A DNA stretch of 52,782 nucleotides from Erwinia psidii (GTDB lineage Bacteria > Pseudomonadota > Gammaproteobacteria > Enterobacterales > Enterobacteriaceae). Shown here in pieces: positions 1 to 10,352 of this stretch. Each line of letters begins with the position of its first letter. Position 1 is the first letter of the stretch. The notes under the pieces are model-generated. The model was not told the origin of the DNA, did no database searches, and saw only the letters and a program-made list of their open reading frames with translations. Location: contig NZ_RHHM01000004.1 in the NCBI RefSeq assembly GCF_003846135.1, forward strand, positions 192,046 through 244,827, read 5' to 3'. The position numbers were made by a program, and so were the translations under genes.

Positions 1-2
1 AG

Positions 3-758
3 GTTGCGGACTACATACGTAATCGCCGTGACGATATTGCAGATTTTATTAATGATGAACTTCTTGACGAAATCGATACACAGGATCGGATGCGTGCAAT
101 CGCTTCAGGCCAGACCGGAGAGGCCGGGGTGATTAACGGTTTTACCGCTGCGAATAATGCCTTAAAGGCCGACGTAACCGAAAAAAGTGCAGTGACTAAA
201 AGTATCACCGCGGACATCCTCGATCGTACGCGTATGGCAGCCCCGGAGGCAGACAGCTTGTCTTTCAAGCCGATTAATTTGCTTAACACCCGGCTTTTTA
301 CCACATGGAATACCGTTGATGTTTTCAACCGCAGAAACAGTAAACAGCCCAGGTCATTTGTCCCTGTTCACACCAGTCAGGAAACGGCCTCTCTGGATTA
401 TGTTTATCAGGGAACGACGGTGCCCGGTGCGGTCATGCTCTATCACTGGTTGTTCAGTTTTGCCTTTGCGTTTTTATATGTTTTCCTGTCCGTGTGGATG
501 CCTAAGATAAGACTCTGGTACGGCGCGCTTTACGGCATCGTTATCACCGTGGTCATGCATGGCTTATTAATCCCAGCGCTGGGTTTCAGAAACCCGGTTT
601 ATAATCCGGGAAAAACCGGCTGGTTATGGAATATGAATGGCTATGAATTCTGGAGTGAGCTGATTGGACATATTTGCTGGTCAGTATCTATTGAGATAAG
701 CCTTATCGCCGTTCTGGCTATCTACGCTAAAAAAATCACCGGCAACTGGGCTGTTTAA
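3..758 (+). CDS. YagU-like (DUF1440) inner membrane protein, left end missing
   Basis: The reading frame is open through the left edge of the window, so the N-terminus is probably outside. The first internal ATG is at 90, but convincing coding sequence runs upstream of it. The C-terminal half has three hydrophobic segments, around GAVMLYHWLFSFAFAF, LWYGALYGIVITVVMHGLL and ICWSVSIEISLIAVLAIYA. The layout PKIRLWYGALYGIV...PALGF...SELIGHICWSVSIEI resembles E. coli YagU, a DUF1440 inner-membrane protein linked to acid resistance. The first roughly 90 residues are polar and do not look like the usual YagU N-terminus, which normally carries a membrane segment and a PPR motif. It may be a divergent member, a fusion or a rearranged gene. 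It is convergent with yhjE and the two share a hairpin terminator. Confidence 0.6.
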   Translation, partial: VADYIRNRRDDIADFINDELLDEIDTQDRMRAIASGQTGEAGVINGFTAANNALKADVTEKSAVTKSITADILDRTRMAAPEADSLSFKPINLLNTRLFTTWNTVDVFNRRNSKQPRSFVPVHTSQETASLDYVYQGTTVPGAVMLYHWLFSFAFAFLYVFLSVWMPKIRLWYGALYGIVITVVMHGLLIPALGFRNPVYNPGKTGWLWNMNGYEFWSELIGHICWSVSIEISLIAVLAIYAKKITGNWAV

Positions 759-846
759 TCAGCGCGGATTTTGCCAGTGAAGAACCGACCACAGGGCTAA
801 TGTCGATCACTGGACGATAATGCCAGCCTGATCAAGCCCGATGTTA

Positions 847-877
847 AAAGGGTCCCTATGTTGCATATGGACCCTTT
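847..877. terminator. Hairpin between convergent yagU-like gene and yhjE
   Basis: AAAGGGTCC at 847-855 pairs perfectly with GGACCCTTT at 869-877. An inner TATG/CATA stem closes a TTG loop. It lies in the 179-base gap between two converging stops. The A-rich and T-rich flanks could serve as the U-tract in either direction, so it is probably a bidirectional terminator. Confidence 0.6.
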
Positions 878-937
878 ATATATCCCCCTCAGACCCGTCA
901 ACCGATCCTCACACCCGACTTTTTTGATGCGTCAGTT

Positions 938-2266
938 TCAGTCGTACAGCGACTGATGACGCGTTTCTTTACTGGCAATCAGCGCGAACAACGTCAGACA
1001 GGCCATGGCTGCCAGATAAATACCGACCCAGAACAGACCATAAGTGTGACTCAGCCAGGTGGCGATGTAGGGTGCCACTGAAGCCCCCAGAATCGACGAC
1101 AGGTTATAGGAAAAAGAGGCGCCGGTATAACGCACTTCGGTCGGAAACAGCTCCGGCAACAGTGCCCCCATTGGTCCGAAAGTCAGCCCCATAATACTCA
1201 GACCACAGAGCAGAAACGCCATCACCAGCAGTTGATTACCGGAACCCAGCATGGTTGGGAAAATCAACGCGAAGGCGATTATCATCAGCGTAATCACGAT
1301 CATGGTCTTACGGCGACCATAGCGGTCAGCCAGCAGCCCGGCGATGGGGACCATCACGCCAAAACCAATCACCGCCATCATCAGCATCCACAGCATGGTA
1401 TTGCGTGGGAAACCCAGACCATTGGGTGCAGCGGCGGTGCCGTAACTCATGGAGTAAACGGTCATGATATAGAAGAGCGTGTAGGTCGCCAGCATAATCA
1501 ACGTGCCAATCAACGTGGCTTTCAGATGGCTGGACAGCAAGGTACCAATAGGCACTTTGACCTGCTTCTTCTCTTTTTTCACTTTTGCAAAAACCGGTGA
1601 CTCATGCAGTGACACGCGGACATAAAGGCCAATCAGCACCAGCACCGCAGAGAGGATAAACGGCACGCGCCAGCCCCACTGCATAAATTGCGCTTCGCTC
1701 AACAACCAGGAGAGCAACAGAAAGGTGCCGTTGGCGAAGAAGAAGCCGATGGGGGCACCCAGCTGGGGAAAGGAGCCGTAAAGGGCGCGTTTTTTGGCCG
1801 GGGCGTTCTCGGTCGCCAGCAGCGCCGCGCCTCCCCATTCGCCGCCAAGGCCCAGGCCCTGGCCAAAGCGTGCCAGCGCCAGCAGCAGTGGTGCAAACAC
1901 GCCGATGCTTTGATAGCCGGGCAGCAGGCCAATCAGCACGGTTGAAATCCCCATGGTCAGTAGCGATGCAACCAGCGTCACTTTTCGCCCGGCACGGTCA
2001 CCAAAATGACCAAAAAGCGCGGAGCCGATAGGACGGGCAATAAATGCAATCGCGAAGGTTGCCAGCGACTGTAGCGTGGCCACGGTGGTATCGCCCTGCG
2101 GGAAGAAAATATGAGGAAATACAATGACTGCTGCGGTGGCATAAATATAGAAATCGAAAAATTCGATAGCCGTACCGACCAGTGAAGCAACGAGCACTTT
2201 GCCTCGTGAGTTTACCGGCGTGGTGTCATGTTCATTGTCGGGAGTGGGAGCGATGGAGGCTTGCAT
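938..2266 (-). CDS. yhjE: MFS metabolite:H+ symporter, YhjE
   Basis: A 442-residue major facilitator of the MHS (ProP/ShiA) family with about 12 membrane helices; substrate unknown. Nearly every block matches E. coli YhjE as I remember it: INSRxKVLVASLxGTAIEFFDFYIYATAA near the N-terminus, FGHFGDRAGRK as the loop 2-3 signature, the GLGLGGEWGGAALLATENAP motif, and GLLADRYGRRK in the second half. It ends SKETRHQSLYD like the E. coli protein. The start at 2266 gives MQASIAPTPDNEHD, matching the family's polar N-terminus. It is monocistronic, convergent with the gene on its left and divergent from the efflux operon on its right. Confidence 0.93.
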   Translation of the reverse strand: MQASIAPTPDNEHDTTPVNSRGKVLVASLVGTAIEFFDFYIYATAAVIVFPHIFFPQGDTTVATLQSLATFAIAFIARPIGSALFGHFGDRAGRKVTLVASLLTMGISTVLIGLLPGYQSIGVFAPLLLALARFGQGLGLGGEWGGAALLATENAPAKKRALYGSFPQLGAPIGFFFANGTFLLLSWLLSEAQFMQWGWRVPFILSAVLVLIGLYVRVSLHESPVFAKVKKEKKQVKVPIGTLLSSHLKATLIGTLIMLATYTLFYIMTVYSMSYGTAAAPNGLGFPRNTMLWMLMMAVIGFGVMVPIAGLLADRYGRRKTMIVITLMIIAFALIFPTMLGSGNQLLVMAFLLCGLSIMGLTFGPMGALLPELFPTEVRYTGASFSYNLSSILGASVAPYIATWLSHTYGLFWVGIYLAAMACLTLFALIASKETRHQSLYD

Positions 2267-2725
2267 ATCTCTTTCTTGTTGTTAAAAAGTGAAAAAGAAT
2301 CTTACGCACCCCCACTGGTGCATTCAATGACGAAAAGCCTGCGGCTGTCTGTATCGGCGGTGGAAAAGAGGATCATGCGAAAGATGACGACATTGCCGGG
2401 TGATGGCAGGGGTAATTTTGATTTTTATAGTGCAAAACACCATTAAAGCCAGCATAAAAAGTATCGGCTGGCGCTAAACAGTGCGGGTTGTACAAATTAT
2501 GACCTGTGAACAGGATTTTAAACTGATTTCAACACGGCGTCACAATATTCATTTGGTACTTTGCCACGACAGACGCGCTTTTGTCAGTTCAACCGATTTT
2601 AAATAAACGGCAATTAGCCTGCCACATCACGTTCTTTTCTGATCGAAAGCAGATAGTTTGGTTCGCTCAACAAATAGACTTCTGGCCCACCTGATATTGT
2701 CTCCTTCCTGGAGGGTTTTTCCCGG
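2267..2725. other. Divergent promoter region, yhjE / efflux operon
   Basis: A 459-base intergenic stretch between two divergently read genes, so it should hold both promoters. An imperfect hairpin (GCCAGC...GCTGGC) lies near 2451-2475. A ribosome binding site (GGAGGG, about 2710) precedes the adaptor ATG at 2726. I see no recognisable operator and no regulator gene for the efflux operon. Confidence 0.5.
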
Positions 2726-3826
2726 ATGTTTACGAAATTTCAAACGCTGAACGGCCTGCTGTTATCGGCGCTGTTGGTCTTTACTTCCACAACTCTTGCG
2801 GCTGTCTTTCCTGCGGTGTCCGTAGTGACGCTTGCGCAGCAAAATGTCACCCAACCTGGCCGTTATCTGGGGCGGATTGAGCCATTGCGCGCGGTGGATG
2901 TCGCTTCGCGGACTGAAGGCGTGGTGGCGAAACGTTATTTCAGGGATGGTGAGACGGTGGAAGCCGGTCAGCCACTGTTTGAAATCGAGCCAGCAGAGCA
3001 CAAAGCCCTGCTGGCGAGAGCCGAGGCGCAGGTCAGTCATGCCAGCGCCCAGGCGCGGGATGCCCGGCAGCACCTTCGTCGGTTACAGCGACTTGGCGTG
3101 GGCAGTGCCGTCAGCCAGTCTGAGCTGGACAGCGCCACTGCCACGAGGGATATGGCCGACGCCGCGCTGAAAGAGGCCGAAGCGCAGTTGCAGACGCAAC
3201 GGTTGAATCTGGGTTTCACCCGGATTGTTGCGCCCATCAGTGGCCGTGCCGGACACAGTGATGTGCATGAAGGAACCCTGGTCAATCCGGCCAGAGGCAC
3301 GCTGGTAACGCTGAATCAAATCGACCCTGTCAGGGTGGTGATTGCGGTGAACGAACGCGATTATCTCACCGCCAGCCAGCATGGCCTGGCGGGAGACATG
3401 GAGAAAGCGAATCAGGCGCTGACGCCAATCTTACAGCTTGCTAACAATGAAGAGTATCCGCAGCGTGGCGAGTTTGTCTCCGTTGATAATCATATCGACC
3501 CGCACACCGGAACGGTGGCGGTAAGCCTGCAATTTGCTAATCCACAGCATCTGTTGCTACCGGGCGGCGTGGCGAATGTTCAGTTAATCCCGAAGGCAAA
3601 GTCAGAACTGATGCTGCCGCTGGTGGCACTTCAGCAGGATGCCCAGGGGTATTACGTATTGAAGGTGGTTGATGACCGGGTTGAGAGCGTGCGCATCACC
3701 ATCGGCGGACAAATCGATCGGCACTATGTGGTGACTTCCGGCTTACATCAGGGGGACAGGGTAATTGTTGCGGGCATTCAGCGCGTCAGACCGGGTATAC
3801 AGGTCTTTGCCACTGAAGCGCCATAA
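2726..3826 (+). CDS. RND efflux periplasmic adaptor (membrane fusion protein)
   Basis: A 366-residue HlyD/AcrA-family adaptor that would link the downstream RND pump to an outer-membrane channel. A signal peptide is visible (hydrophobic to about residue 25, ending TLAA) without a lipobox Cys, so it is probably soluble or N-terminally anchored rather than a lipoprotein. The family plan is clear: a lipoyl half-motif (RTEGVVAKRYFRDGETVEAGQPLFEIE), an alpha-hairpin of about residues 90-150, the second lipoyl half (RIVAPISGRAG), then beta-barrel and membrane-proximal domains (LLPGGVANVQL...VPxxALQQD type). It is first in a three-gene operon, with 12 bases before the pump gene and a good GGAGGG ribosome binding site. 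There is no outer-membrane factor gene here, so it probably uses TolC. Confidence 0.9.
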   Translation: MFTKFQTLNGLLLSALLVFTSTTLAAVFPAVSVVTLAQQNVTQPGRYLGRIEPLRAVDVASRTEGVVAKRYFRDGETVEAGQPLFEIEPAEHKALLARAEAQVSHASAQARDARQHLRRLQRLGVGSAVSQSELDSATATRDMADAALKEAEAQLQTQRLNLGFTRIVAPISGRAGHSDVHEGTLVNPARGTLVTLNQIDPVRVVIAVNERDYLTASQHGLAGDMEKANQALTPILQLANNEEYPQRGEFVSVDNHIDPHTGTVAVSLQFANPQHLLLPGGVANVQLIPKAKSELMLPLVALQQDAQGYYVLKVVDDRVESVRITIGGQIDRHYVVTSGLHQGDRVIVAGIQRVRPGIQVFATEAP

Positions 3827-3838
3827 GGAGACGGGAAC

Positions 3839-6800
3839 ATGTTAAGTTTTTTCGTCAGGCGTCCTCGCTTCGCCATGGTTATTGCGCTGATTATTGCCCT
3901 GGTGGGTGGTATGGCGCTGAAAATTATTCCGGTCGAACAGTTCCCTGAGGTCACGCCGCCTGTGGTTAGCGTCACCGCACTGTATCCCGGTGCCAGCGCC
4001 CGTGACGTTGCTCAGGCAGTGGGTGCGCCGATAGAAGCGCAAATTAACGGTGTCAGCAACATGCTGTACATGGAGTCGACCAGCAGTAACAGTGGCAGCT
4101 ATCAACTGACTATCACCTTTGCCAGCGGCACCGATCCTGATATGGCTGCCGTAGAGGTGCAAAATCGTCTTTCTCAGGTGACGGCACAGCTGCCTGCCGA
4201 GGTTAACAATAACGGTATCTCTGTACGTAAACGTGCCAGTAATATTCTGTTAGGGATCAGCGTATTTTCTCCGCAGCAGAGCCACGATGCGCTTTTCGTC
4301 AGTAACTACACGTCTGTTCGCCTGCGTGATGCACTGGCACGTATCAACGGCGTGGGCGATGTACAGGTCTTTGGCGCGCGTGATTACAGTATGCGCATCT
4401 GGCTGGACCCGCACCGGATGGAAGCCTTACACATTACCAGTGATGAGGTGATCCAGGCTTTACAGCAGCAAAACGTGCAGGCGGCAGCAGGCCAGATCGG
4501 TGCGGCACCCACCCCTGACGCGCAGCTGAACACCCTGACTATCAGCGGTGAGGGGCGACTGATGACCCCACAGGCGTTTTCCCAGGTGGTGATCCGCAGC
4601 AATCAGCATGGCGGAATGGTGCGGATCGGCGACATTGCCAGAACCGAGCTGGGCGCACAAAATTATCAGGTCAATGCCGCACTGAATAACACGCAGGGTG
4701 CATTTCTGATGGTTTACCCGGCGCCGCAGGCGAATGCACTGAACGTGGCGAAAGCCGTGCGCGCCGAAATGGCCAATCAGGCGCGGGCCTTCCCGCAGGA
4801 TATGACCTATCAGATTAAGTTCGATGCCACCCAACCTGTTACCGCCACGCTGAAAGAAATCGGTGTTTCCCTGTTTCTGACCATGATCGTGGTGCTGGTG
4901 GTGGTATGGCTGTTCCTGCAAAGTCTGCGTGCCACCTTTATCGTGGCGCTCTCTGTGCCGGTTTCTCTGCTCGGTACCTTTGCCGTGCTGTTACTGTTTG
5001 GCTATTCCGCCAATACCCTCAGCCTGTTTGCCATCATCCTTGCACTTACCATCGTGGTGGATGATGCGATTGTGGTGGTGGAAAATGTTGAACGCCTGCT
5101 AATGGATGATGCCGATCTGACACCGGCGACAGCCACCCGCAAAGCCCTCAGACAGGTTGCCGGCCCGGTGATTGCCACCACGCTGGTACTGCTGGCGGTT
5201 TTTGTGCCGATTGCCGTGCTGCCTGGCATTGTTGGCGAGTTGTATCGCCAGTTTGCCGTTACCCTGTCGGCTGCGATGGTGCTGTCGAGTGTTAACGCGC
5301 TGACGCTGACTCCGGCGCTTTGCGGCTGCCTGTTAAAAAGGCGCGTTGCACCGCTGAAAGGGCCGTTTGCCCTGTTTAACTCTGCCATTGAATATACGCG
5401 GGACGGTTATGTTGCTCTGTCCCGCAAGGTCAGTCGTTATGCCCTGACCACGGTTGTGGTGATCGTGGCGGCAGCCACCGCGACCTGGCTTGGCTATCAG
5501 CAGTTGCCCGGTGGTTTTCTGCCCGCAGAAGACGATGGCTATGTCTTTGTTAATGTCCAGCTGCCGGATGGTGCGGCGTTGCCGCGCACCCAGCAGGTTA
5601 TGGAGGAACTCTATAACGTTGTTGAGCAGAACCCGGCGGTAGAGGATGTGATCAACATTACCGGCTTCAGCCTGCTGGGGGGCGGCAACGCGGCCAACAG
5701 TGGTTTCGCCATCGTGTTATTAAAAGACTGGCTGGAACGTGCGCCTGTGGCGCAGGTTCTGCCGCAGCTTCAGCAGCAACTTTCCACTATTCCCTCTGCC
5801 AGCATCATGGCTTTTGTGCCACCGGCGATCAGTGGATTAGGTAATGCGGCCGGTTTTGACCTGAGAATTCAGGCCATGGAAGGACAGTCGCCGCAGGAAC
5901 TGGCGCGTATCGGGCAGAGTGTCATTATGGCGGCCAATCAACATCCAGACCTCAGTCGCGTTTTTACCACCTTCAGCGCCAGCGTGCCTGAAATGACCCT
6001 GACGGTGGATCGTGAGCGTGCAGCGCTGCTGGGTGTGCCGATCAGCCGTATTTTCACGGTGCTGCAAACGTCGCTGGGCGGCAGGAACGTCGGGGATTTC
6101 ACGGTTAACAACCGGCAGTTCAGGGTGCAGCTGCAAAACGATCTCGATTTTCGGCAGCGTAGCGATCAGCTGATGCAACTGACCGTGCGTAGCGATAATG
6201 GCAGCGCCGTCAGCCTGAACCAACTGGTAACGTTAACGCCGTCAACCGGGGCGCCTTACATTATGCAGTACAATCAGTTCCCGGCATTGTCCGTCAGTGG
6301 TTCTGGCGCGCCCGGCGTCAGTTCGGCACAAAGCATGCAGGCGATGGAAGCGGTGCTGAAAGATCATCTGCCAGCCGGGTACAGCTTCAGCTGGAGCGGG
6401 ATGTCACTCCAGGAGCAGCAGACCGGTAATCAGGCGATCTTTATCTATCTTGCCGCGATTGTTTTCGCCTGGCTGTTCCTGGTGGCGCAGTATGAAAGCT
6501 GGAGCGTACCCCTGGCGGTATTGCTTTCTGTTATTTTTGCGGCGGGCGGTGCCGTGGCCGGGCTGCATCTGATGGGCTTTGCTAACGATGTCTATGCTCA
6601 GATTGGTCTTGTGCTACTTACCGGGCTGGCCGCTAAAAATGCCATTCTGATCGTTGAGTTTGCACGGGAGCGTCGTGAGCAGGGTGCCGCTATTGCTGAT
6701 GCGGCACATCAGGCGGCCAGGCAGCGTTTCCGGGCGGTGATGATGACGGCTATTTCTTTGATCCTTGGCGTTTTGCCGCTGGTGTTTGCCAGCGGTGCCG

Positions 6801-6946
6801 GCGCCGCCAGTCGGCAGATTATCGGCGTCACGGTATTCAGCGGCATGTTGGTGGCTACCCTGGTGGGCGTGGTATTTATCCCGGCGCTCTACCTGCATAT
6901 TCAGCGCCTGCGTGAGTGGAGTAAAAGACCGCGTGGTGATAAATAA
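3839..6946 (+). CDS. RND multidrug efflux permease (HAE1 family, AcrB-like)
   Basis: A 1035-residue proton-driven inner-membrane exporter, full length for the AcrB/MexB family. It starts [23 protein letters not shown], the usual first helix. The proton relay is intact: [13 protein letters not shown] holds the paired Asp of helix 4, and [12 protein letters not shown] holds the helix-10 Lys. The large periplasmic loops carry typical phrases such as [17 protein letters not shown] and [19 protein letters not shown]. The ribosome binding site AAGGAG lies just before the ATG. Its stop overlaps the start of the TqsA-like gene by one base (TAATG), so the two are translationally coupled. I cannot assign a named pump; it is not clearly AcrB, AcrD, AcrF or MdtF. 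Confidence 0.93.
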   Translation: MLSFFVRRPRFAMVIALIIALVGGMALKIIPVEQFPEVTPPVVSVTALYPGASARDVAQAVGAPIEAQINGVSNMLYMESTSSNSGSYQLTITFASGTDPDMAAVEVQNRLSQVTAQLPAEVNNNGISVRKRASNILLGISVFSPQQSHDALFVSNYTSVRLRDALARINGVGDVQVFGARDYSMRIWLDPHRMEALHITSDEVIQALQQQNVQAAAGQIGAAPTPDAQLNTLTISGEGRLMTPQAFSQVVIRSNQHGGMVRIGDIARTELGAQNYQVNAALNNTQGAFLMVYPAPQANALNVAKAVRAEMANQARAFPQDMTYQIKFDATQPVTATLKEIGVSLFLTMIVVLVVVWLFLQSLRATFIVALSVPVSLLGTFAVLLLFGYSANTLSLFAIILALTIVVDDAIVVVENVERLLMDDADLTPATATRKALRQVAGPVIATTLVLLAVFVPIAVLPGIVGELYRQFAVTLSAAMVLSSVNALTLTPALCGCLLKRRVAPLKGPFALFNSAIEYTRDGYVALSRKVSRYALTTVVVIVAAATATWLGYQQLPGGFLPAEDDGYVFVNVQLPDGAALPRTQQVMEELYNVVEQNPAVEDVINITGFSLLGGGNAANSGFAIVLLKDWLERAPVAQVLPQLQQQLSTIPSASIMAFVPPAISGLGNAAGFDLRIQAMEGQSPQELARIGQSVIMAANQHPDLSRVFTTFSASVPEMTLTVDRERAALLGVPISRIFTVLQTSLGGRNVGDFTVNNRQFRVQLQNDLDFRQRSDQLMQLTVRSDNGSAVSLNQLVTLTPSTGAPYIMQYNQFPALSVSGSGAPGVSSAQSMQAMEAVLKDHLPAGYSFSWSGMSLQEQQTGNQAIFIYLAAIVFAWLFLVAQYESWSVPLAVLLSVIFAAGGAVAGLHLMGFANDVYAQIGLVLLTGLAAKNAILIVEFARERREQGAAIADAAHQAARQRFRAVMMTAISLILGVLPLVFASGAGAASRQIIGVTVFSGMLVATLVGVVFIPALYLHIQRLREWSKRPRGDK

Positions 6947-7986
6947 TGTCGCCGGTTGCCGCACAGAAACGCACATTTAACATCGTCATGATGCTGGGCA
7001 TGTTGGTGATTATCCTTGCGGGCATCCGTGCCGGGGGGGATATTGTCGTTCCTTTTATTCTGGCGGTGTTTATCGCGGTGATCCTTAATCCACTGGTCAG
7101 CGTGTTGCAGCGGGTCGGTGTGCCGCGGGTGCTGGCGGTCTCGCTGCTGGTTGGCATGATCGTGCTGACCGGTGTGCTCCTGCTGGCCACGCTGATCAGT
7201 ATGCTGAATGATTTCGCCCGTACCCTGCCGCAGTACCGCACGGTGATGCTTCCATGGCTGATGGAATTGCAGGAGATGGCGGGGCTTATCGGCGTGGCGG
7301 TGTCCACCGAAGCGCTGGTGGCAATGGTGGACCCGAATGCGGCTATTAATCTGGTCAGCCTGCTGTTGTCACAGATTTCAGGCACCGTGTCCGGGATTTT
7401 TCTTCTGTTAATGACCGTGGTGTTTATGCTGCTGGAAGTACCGTTACTGACCGGAAAACTTCAGCATCTGTTGCGTCGCCCTTCTGATGGCATGGCGACC
7501 ATTCATCAGGTGCTCGACAATATCAGCCGTTATCTGGTGCTGAAAACGGCCATCAGTGTGATGACAGGTATCGTCGTCTGGCTGATGCTGCTGTCACTCG
7601 ATGTCCGTTTCTCTCTGTTATGGGGCGCGCTGGCTTTTGTGCTTAACTACATCCCCAATATTGGGTCTTTTCTCGCGGCTATTCCGGCCATTCTCCAGGT
7701 GATTATCTTTCAGGGTATGCCCGCAGGGATGCTGGTGACGGCGGGTTATCTGATGGTCAACCTACTGATTGGCAATATGCTGGAGCCACGGCTGATGGGC
7801 CGTGGACTGGGGCTGTCAACGCTGGTGGTATTTCTGTCGCTGATTTTCTGGGGCTGGCTGTTTGGCCCGGTGGGCATGTTACTTTCCGTACCGCTGACCA
7901 TCGTGGCAAAAATTGTTCTGGAACAGGCACCAGGAGGAGCACCGCTGGCGCTGTTACTCAGTGACGCAGTGGCCAGCAAAGGGTGA
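6946..7986 (+). CDS. tqsA: AI-2E family exporter, TqsA-like
   Basis: A 346-residue polytopic membrane protein of the AI-2E/PerM family. It aligns along its length with E. coli TqsA (YdgG), which exports the quorum signal autoinducer-2. Shared blocks include [49 protein letters not shown] and the C-terminal [20 protein letters not shown] followed by [13 protein letters not shown]. Its ATG overlaps the pump gene's stop (TAATG), so it is the third gene of the efflux operon. E. coli tqsA stands alone, so this linkage is unusual. It could be the true ortholog or a second copy; that needs the rest of the genome. Confidence 0.82.
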   Translation: MSPVAAQKRTFNIVMMLGMLVIILAGIRAGGDIVVPFILAVFIAVILNPLVSVLQRVGVPRVLAVSLLVGMIVLTGVLLLATLISMLNDFARTLPQYRTVMLPWLMELQEMAGLIGVAVSTEALVAMVDPNAAINLVSLLLSQISGTVSGIFLLLMTVVFMLLEVPLLTGKLQHLLRRPSDGMATIHQVLDNISRYLVLKTAISVMTGIVVWLMLLSLDVRFSLLWGALAFVLNYIPNIGSFLAAIPAILQVIIFQGMPAGMLVTAGYLMVNLLIGNMLEPRLMGRGLGLSTLVVFLSLIFWGWLFGPVGMLLSVPLTIVAKIVLEQAPGGAPLALLLSDAVASKG

Positions 7987-8047
7987 TCCCGCTGAGTAAA
8001 ACCCGGCCTCTTCGTGATGAAGATGCGCAGAAATGACCTGCATCCTG

Positions 8048-9490
8048 CTAATCCAGCGTCTGGTTAATCCGTTGCACCATCCAGGGCCAGAACGGGTTGA
8101 AAGACTGGCGCATCAGCATATCCAGACTGACCGTCAGCACCGCGCGCTCACCGCGTGGCGCTAATGCGCCAAAATTGATGCCAAACTCACTGGCGTGCTC
8201 TGGCGTGCGGCCATACAGCGCATCATTTGCCGGAAAGGGTAGCGCCACATGGGACAGGGAATAGATATCACCAGGATAGTTGATGCCCAGCGCCTGGCGG
8301 GTGGTGATGGTCGTCCCGGCGCGGGTGGTTTCAGCGACAGCGGCACTGTCCAATGGCGATGCATTAGTTACCAGGGTGGTGGTATAGCTGCGTGGTGCCG
8401 GGGGGAGCAACCTTTCCGCCGCATGCCGGGCGCTGTTGCGCATCAACGGCGCAAGTTGCACCGACTGATTGACATCAAACAGGACCAGCTCACTGCCGTT
8501 ATCGGGTAGCAAATTGTACAGATTCCGCACCACCGCAGGCGTACTGACGGTGGCATCCGCCACCGACTGGAACGTCAGCACGGGGGAAAGCTGATCCAAC
8601 CGCTTATTGTGCTGCATACGGTGCAACTGCGTTTGCAATATGCTGGTGAGCAGCCATGACTGGCGGGCGGCTCTGACCGGGAAGGAATTGTATTTAAACG
8701 GATTAAATTCCGGCAGGATATTGAGCCACGCCGAGCGTGCAAAGGCTGGCAGGAGCGAAGGCAGCCCCGCCAGCCCGGCATAACGTGCGTAGGGACTGAC
8801 ACCAATCATGGGCGAGATCAGGATTAGACGGTTGGGGACGGGCAGGGTGGGATGCTCAAGCGCGTCCAGCGCATATTTCATGGCCAGTGCGCCGCCGTTG
8901 GAGAACCCCATGATCTGCAACGGCGCGCCCGCAGGAATTCGTTGGCGGGCTTCGCGGACGGCCAGCCGGGTCGCTGCCATCCACTCCTGCCATCCAACCC
9001 TGGTCAGTGCTGCAGGCACCGTGCCGTGCCCCGGCAGACGGATCGCCACCGCCACATAACCTTTCTGCTGATAATCAAGGGCAAAATGCCGCAGGCTGTA
9101 GGGCGAATCGGTCAGGCCATGTAACAGGACCACCGCACCGCGCGGCGTTCCCTGCGGCAGCAGCTCGTAAGATCGATTCCAGTTGGTGGCGAAATGGGGT
9201 GGATAAACCGGGCTGTTTTCTGCGTAGCGGTTCAGCGATTCCGGTGAACCGTTGCTGATTTTGCGGGTGACATTACGTTGCATGTCGGCAAAGATGTCCT
9301 GCTCGTTTTGCAGATAAGTTGCCCAGTCTGACCGATCGAGCTGGCTACTGCTCAGCTCTTGCGGGATCCACGTATGCCAGGGTTGCAAATCGGGACCACG
9401 TTCCGTCAGCGCGATGCGCAGTAGCAACAGCGCGGTCAGTACCAACAGTAAAATAAGCAGCGATCTTTTTAACCAGGTGATGTTCAACAT
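8048..9490 (-). CDS. Membrane-anchored alpha/beta hydrolase
   Basis: A 480-residue protein with one N-terminal hydrophobic segment (about residues 7-27) and a large domain probably facing the periplasm. Alpha/beta-hydrolase signs are clear: the oxyanion-type HGLTDSPYSLR loop at about 124-133, the nucleophile elbow GFSNG with Ser197, a candidate acid Asp312 (SVADATVS) and a candidate base His414 (SLSHVALP). It probably acts as an esterase or lipase on a small ester or lipid; the substrate cannot be read from sequence. The gene is convergent with the efflux operon, with about 60 bases between stops. The start is chosen at the ATG just before the hydrophobic segment; the ribosome binding site there is weak. 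Confidence 0.82.
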   Translation of the reverse strand: MLNITWLKRSLLILLLVLTALLLLRIALTERGPDLQPWHTWIPQELSSSQLDRSDWATYLQNEQDIFADMQRNVTRKISNGSPESLNRYAENSPVYPPHFATNWNRSYELLPQGTPRGAVVLLHGLTDSPYSLRHFALDYQQKGYVAVAIRLPGHGTVPAALTRVGWQEWMAATRLAVREARQRIPAGAPLQIMGFSNGGALAMKYALDALEHPTLPVPNRLILISPMIGVSPYARYAGLAGLPSLLPAFARSAWLNILPEFNPFKYNSFPVRAARQSWLLTSILQTQLHRMQHNKRLDQLSPVLTFQSVADATVSTPAVVRNLYNLLPDNGSELVLFDVNQSVQLAPLMRNSARHAAERLLPPAPRSYTTTLVTNASPLDSAAVAETTRAGTTITTRQALGINYPGDIYSLSHVALPFPANDALYGRTPEHASEFGINFGALAPRGERAVLTVSLDMLMRQSFNPFWPWMVQRINQTLD

Positions 9491-9796
9491 CGTTGCATTG
9501 CCTTTGATTTAATCGTCCCAAGTATAGTGTGCATCCGGTGCTGGCCGTTGATCCTGCTCCTTTGTCCAGGCATGAAAAAGTGCTCACCGGGCAGTTAAAT
9601 GCAATTGGTTGAGAACAGGTTTAGGTAATACGAGCGTAATGACTTTCCGTTATTATCGTATAGTTTGCTGTTTTTAAATGTTATTTTTTTTCATTGCAAG
9701 CAGGACCATTTCTTACGTGGTTTACAGTCTGCTGATGATATCCGGCACCTAAGGCGTGAGGGCGGAGAGTAAGGCGGATAATGCATCCGCCTTTAT
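9491..9796. other. Intergenic region upstream of hydrolase
   Basis: About 300 bases that should hold the promoter of the minus-strand hydrolase and the 3' end of the small membrane protein gene. An AT-rich stretch lies near 9640-9700. I see no convincing gene or named site. Confidence 0.4.
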
Positions 9797-10039
9797 TTAT
9801 ACCTTTATAAAGCGCAGATAAATAAAGCGGATCACAACGTATTCCAGCGCGCCAAGCAGCAAAAACCACAGGCAAAACACCAGCGTGTAGAGCTGGCCGA
9901 TATCACTCAGGTGGAAGATCGCCACCAGCTTGTGCGTCAGCGTCAGACCAAACCACGGTGCGGGTAGCAGTAACGCGGAGAGAAAGCCCAGCATCAGCGT
10001 GCTCATTGGCATTAAAAAAGTCAAAAAAGGATTTTTCAT
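9797..10039 (-). CDS. Small two-helix membrane protein, unknown function
   Basis: An 80-residue protein if it starts at the ATG at 10039 (MKNPFLTFLMP). The frame is open further upstream, but the extra residues are polar and the internal ATG has a GGAA-type ribosome binding site about six bases away, so I prefer it. Two hydrophobic segments are visible, roughly residues 8-30 and 50-74, with a basic tail ending RFIKV, so it is probably an inner-membrane protein. I do not recognise the family. It is divergent from mntP. Confidence 0.55.
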   Translation of the reverse strand: MKNPFLTFLMPMSTLMLGFLSALLLPAPWFGLTLTHKLVAIFHLSDIGQLYTLVFCLWFLLLGALEYVVIRFIYLRFIKV

Positions 10040-10265
10040 TGCTGTTCCATTCCGGTCAATGACGATCATTTTCCGGTAATCCGCCCGCCGGTGCAATCTC
10101 CATATCTTCCCCGGTCCGCTTTTGTTTGGCGGCAATTATTGGTGCTTTTCAGGTATTACTGGCAAAAAAATACCCTCAATTGCCATAAGGTTGAACGTTC
10201 TAAGGTAGTAATTCTTTTAGCCTTTTTCCTTGTGATTCAGGTTGAGTGTTTAGCATTCGTTAAAA

Positions 10266-10285
10266 AGTATAGCCATGGCTATACT
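10266..10285. promoter_or_regulatory. MntR-type operator upstream of mntP
   Basis: A perfect 20-base palindrome, AGTATAGCCATGGCTATACT, flanked by A-rich and CAAA sequence. It matches the known enterobacterial MntR box pattern (ATAGC, four bases, GCTAT). In E. coli manganese-bound MntR activates mntP and represses mntH. It lies 146 bases upstream of the mntP start. A weak -35-like TTGAGT at 10242-10247 precedes it. Identification rests on symmetry, core match and position. Confidence 0.75.
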
Positions 10286-10352
10286 CAAACCCATGATTTT
10301 ATTGTCTTTTTTTTTGGGTAATTTCATGGCAGGATGCATTTTTACTTCAATC

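Noticed and set aside
2228..2446. Plus-strand frame starting inside yhjE
   Set aside because: Begins in the antisense of the yhjE N-terminus, no ribosome binding site, no recognisable protein.
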